From the NCBI GenBank assembly GCA_023393655.1, contig JAEWKP010000451.1:1-5795 (forward strand): 5,795 nt of DNA, written 5' to 3'. The position numbers and the translations under genes are program-made. The stretch is from Pseudomonadota bacterium (GTDB lineage Bacteria; Pseudomonadota; Alphaproteobacteria; Rhizobiales; Beijerinckiaceae). A model generated the notes under the pieces. That model was not told where the DNA came from. It saw nothing but the letters and a program-made list of their open reading frames with translations, and ran no database searches. Numbering within the stretch: position 1 is the first letter of the stretch; every line of letters starts with the position of its first letter. Positions 4,611 through 5,795 of this stretch are shown one piece after another.

Positions 4611-5795
4611 AGCGGCCGGCAGCATAGGCCTGCATCAGACGCGGCGTCGCGGCGGCGCGCAAGAGCCCGTCATCGCCGCGTTCTGCCGCAGTCAGGCGTC
4701 CGACCGTCCAGGCCGGCGCCTTCTCGACGGCATGGCCGCGGCGCTCGAGTTCGGCGAGTGCGGCAGCGCCGATGCTCTCCTCGATCATCAGATGGCCCGG
4801 CCGCGACGAGCGCGGGTAGAAGGATGAGGGGAAATGCTGCGTGTGGAACAGCGGCAGGGCGATCGCCTCCTGCAGGTTGAGGCCGTGATGGACGCGGCGC
4901 AGGAACAGGCCGAGCTGCCACTGCTCCTGCTGGGCGCCGCCGGGCGTGCCGAAGGCGAGGCGGGGCTTGCCATGCTCGAAGGCGATCGAGGGTGTCAGTG
5001 TCGTGCGCGGCCGCTTGCCCGGCGCCAACGAGGCGGGCAGGCCTTCTTCCAGCCAGAACATCTGGGCGCGTGAATTGAGCGGGAAGCCGAGCTCCGGGAT
5101 GACCGGCGAGGATTGCAGCCAGCCGCCGGACGGCGTCGCCGCGATCATGTTTCCCCATTTGTCGATGACGTCGATATGCACGGTATCGCCCTTGCGCCCG
5201 GCCGCGACCATCGAGGCCATGGTCGGCTCGCCGACGCTGGCGCCGCCCTGGGTCGGCTGAACGATGGCGCCGAGCGTCTTCATCGCATGCGCGACCTGCG
5301 CCTCGTAGCCCGAGACGATGCCCGGACGCAGCTCCAGCGAGGCGCGCTCGCCGATCAGCCCGCGCCGCCCGGCCGCGTAGTCCTCGGAGAGCAGCGTCGC
5401 GAGCGGCACCTTCACGAAATCCGGGTCGCCGTAATAGGCCTCGCGGTCGGCGAAGGCGAGCTTCATCGCCTCGACGACATGGTGGACGAATTCAGGGCTC
5501 GCCGGCCCCATCCCGGCGAGATCGACGCCTTCGAGGATCTTCAGCGTCTGCAGGAAGGCAGGGCCCTGGCCCCAGGGGCCGATCTTGAAGACCTCCCAGT
5601 CGTGATAGGTCACCGAGGTCGGCGTCTCGTATGTCGGCTTGTAATTCGCCATGACCTGCGCGGTCAGCAGGCCCTTGTTGCGGCGGCCGGAGGAATCCAT
5701 CACCTCCTGCGTGCGGCAGAAGCGGTCAATCGCCTCGGCGACGAAGCCCTTGTACCAGGCGTCATAGGCGCCCTGGATCTGCTCCTGGCGGTCGC
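4609..5795 (-). CDS. Gamma-glutamyltransferase family protein (Ntn-hydrolase), N-terminal part outside window
   Basis: The frame is open from the window edge to the TGA at 4611-4609, giving 394 visible residues. Family members are about 530-600, so roughly 150-200 N-terminal residues are missing. A GTG at 5703 is not the start, since family-like sequence (GAYDAWYKGFVAEAI) continues upstream of it. Visible order: the end of the large subunit with DWEVFKIGPWGQGPAFLQTLKILEG (the GGT PPSSGG region), EAMKLAFADREAYYGD, then the autoprocessing site GDTVHIDVIDKWGN. Thr204 of the visible part (bases 5182-5184) is the expected nucleophile and new N-terminus of the small subunit. The small subunit follows with PGKRPRTTLTPSI (258-270) and GTPGGAQQEQW (282-292). 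Differences from classical GGT are TVH for TTH, RTTLTP for the SS oxyanion pair, and no MDDF acid motif (AQMF instead). Fold and self-cleavage are therefore likely, but gamma-glutamyl specificity is doubtful. Whether it is exported cannot be told without the N-terminus. It is followed by the DUF1028 gene after 11 bases. Confidence 0.9.
   Translation of the reverse strand, partial: DRQEQIQGAYDAWYKGFVAEAIDRFCRTQEVMDSSGRRNKGLLTAQVMANYKPTYETPTSVTYHDWEVFKIGPWGQGPAFLQTLKILEGVDLAGMGPASPEFVHHVVEAMKLAFADREAYYGDPDFVKVPLATLLSEDYAAGRRGLIGERASLELRPGIVSGYEAQVAHAMKTLGAIVQPTQGGASVGEPTMASMVAAGRKGDTVHIDVIDKWGNMIAATPSGGWLQSSPVIPELGFPLNSRAQMFWLEEGLPASLAPGKRPRTTLTPSIAFEHGKPRLAFGTPGGAQQEQWQLGLFLRRVHHGLNLQEAIALPLFHTQHFPSSFYPRSSRPGHLMIEESIGAAALAELERRGHAVEKAPAWTVGRLTAAERGDDGLLRAAATPRLMQAYAAGR

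Noticed and set aside
5701..5703. GTG as the true start of the GGT-family gene.
   Set aside because: The frame stays open to the window edge and the upstream 30 residues read as ordinary family sequence. The protein would otherwise lack most of the large subunit.

Overview
The window is GC-rich, densely coding DNA in a codon style typical of Alphaproteobacteria. Family content and codon style suggest a member of Hyphomicrobiales (Bosea-like), but this is a guess from protein style and not a measured placement. It holds seven protein genes, two of them cut by the window edges. I see no tRNA, rRNA, CRISPR array, insertion sequence or integrase.

Left block (1-3193, + strand): four tightly packed genes that look like one operon. 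They encode a COG3964-type amidohydrolase/deacetylase (5' end missing), a GNAT N-acetyltransferase, a RidA-family imine/enamine deaminase, and a fold-type III PLP enzyme of the D-serine dehydratase/D-threonine aldolase family. The last two overlap by ATGA. The chemistry fits together as catabolism of (N-acylated) D-hydroxy-amino acids: deacylation, then PLP-dependent dehydration to an enamine, which RidA would hydrolyse to a 2-oxo acid and ammonia. The substrate is inferred, not shown.

Centre (3195-3785, - strand): a 196-residue protein made of a heptad coiled coil followed by about 20 octapeptide-like repeats. Its C-terminal end resembles the beta-helical tip of VgrG/phage gp5 spikes, but it has no gp27 or OB-fold part. 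Its stop codon lies one base from the stop of the converging PLP enzyme gene. It is the least expected gene here.

Right block (3869-5795, - strand): a gamma-glutamyltransferase-family protein (N-terminal part outside the window) followed after 11 bases by a DUF1028 protein. Both belong or probably belong to the Ntn-hydrolase superfamily. The GGT-like protein keeps the nucleophile threonine but lacks the usual MDDF-type substrate acid motif, so its substrate may not be a gamma-glutamyl compound.

Taken together, the window shows two amino-acid/peptide (possibly D-amino acid or modified peptide) catabolic operons converging on an orphan spike-like gene. Promoters of both outer operons must lie outside the window. 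The only notable noncoding stretch is 3786-3868 (83 bases), which contains one small hairpin. No gene-free stretch exceeds 300 bases.
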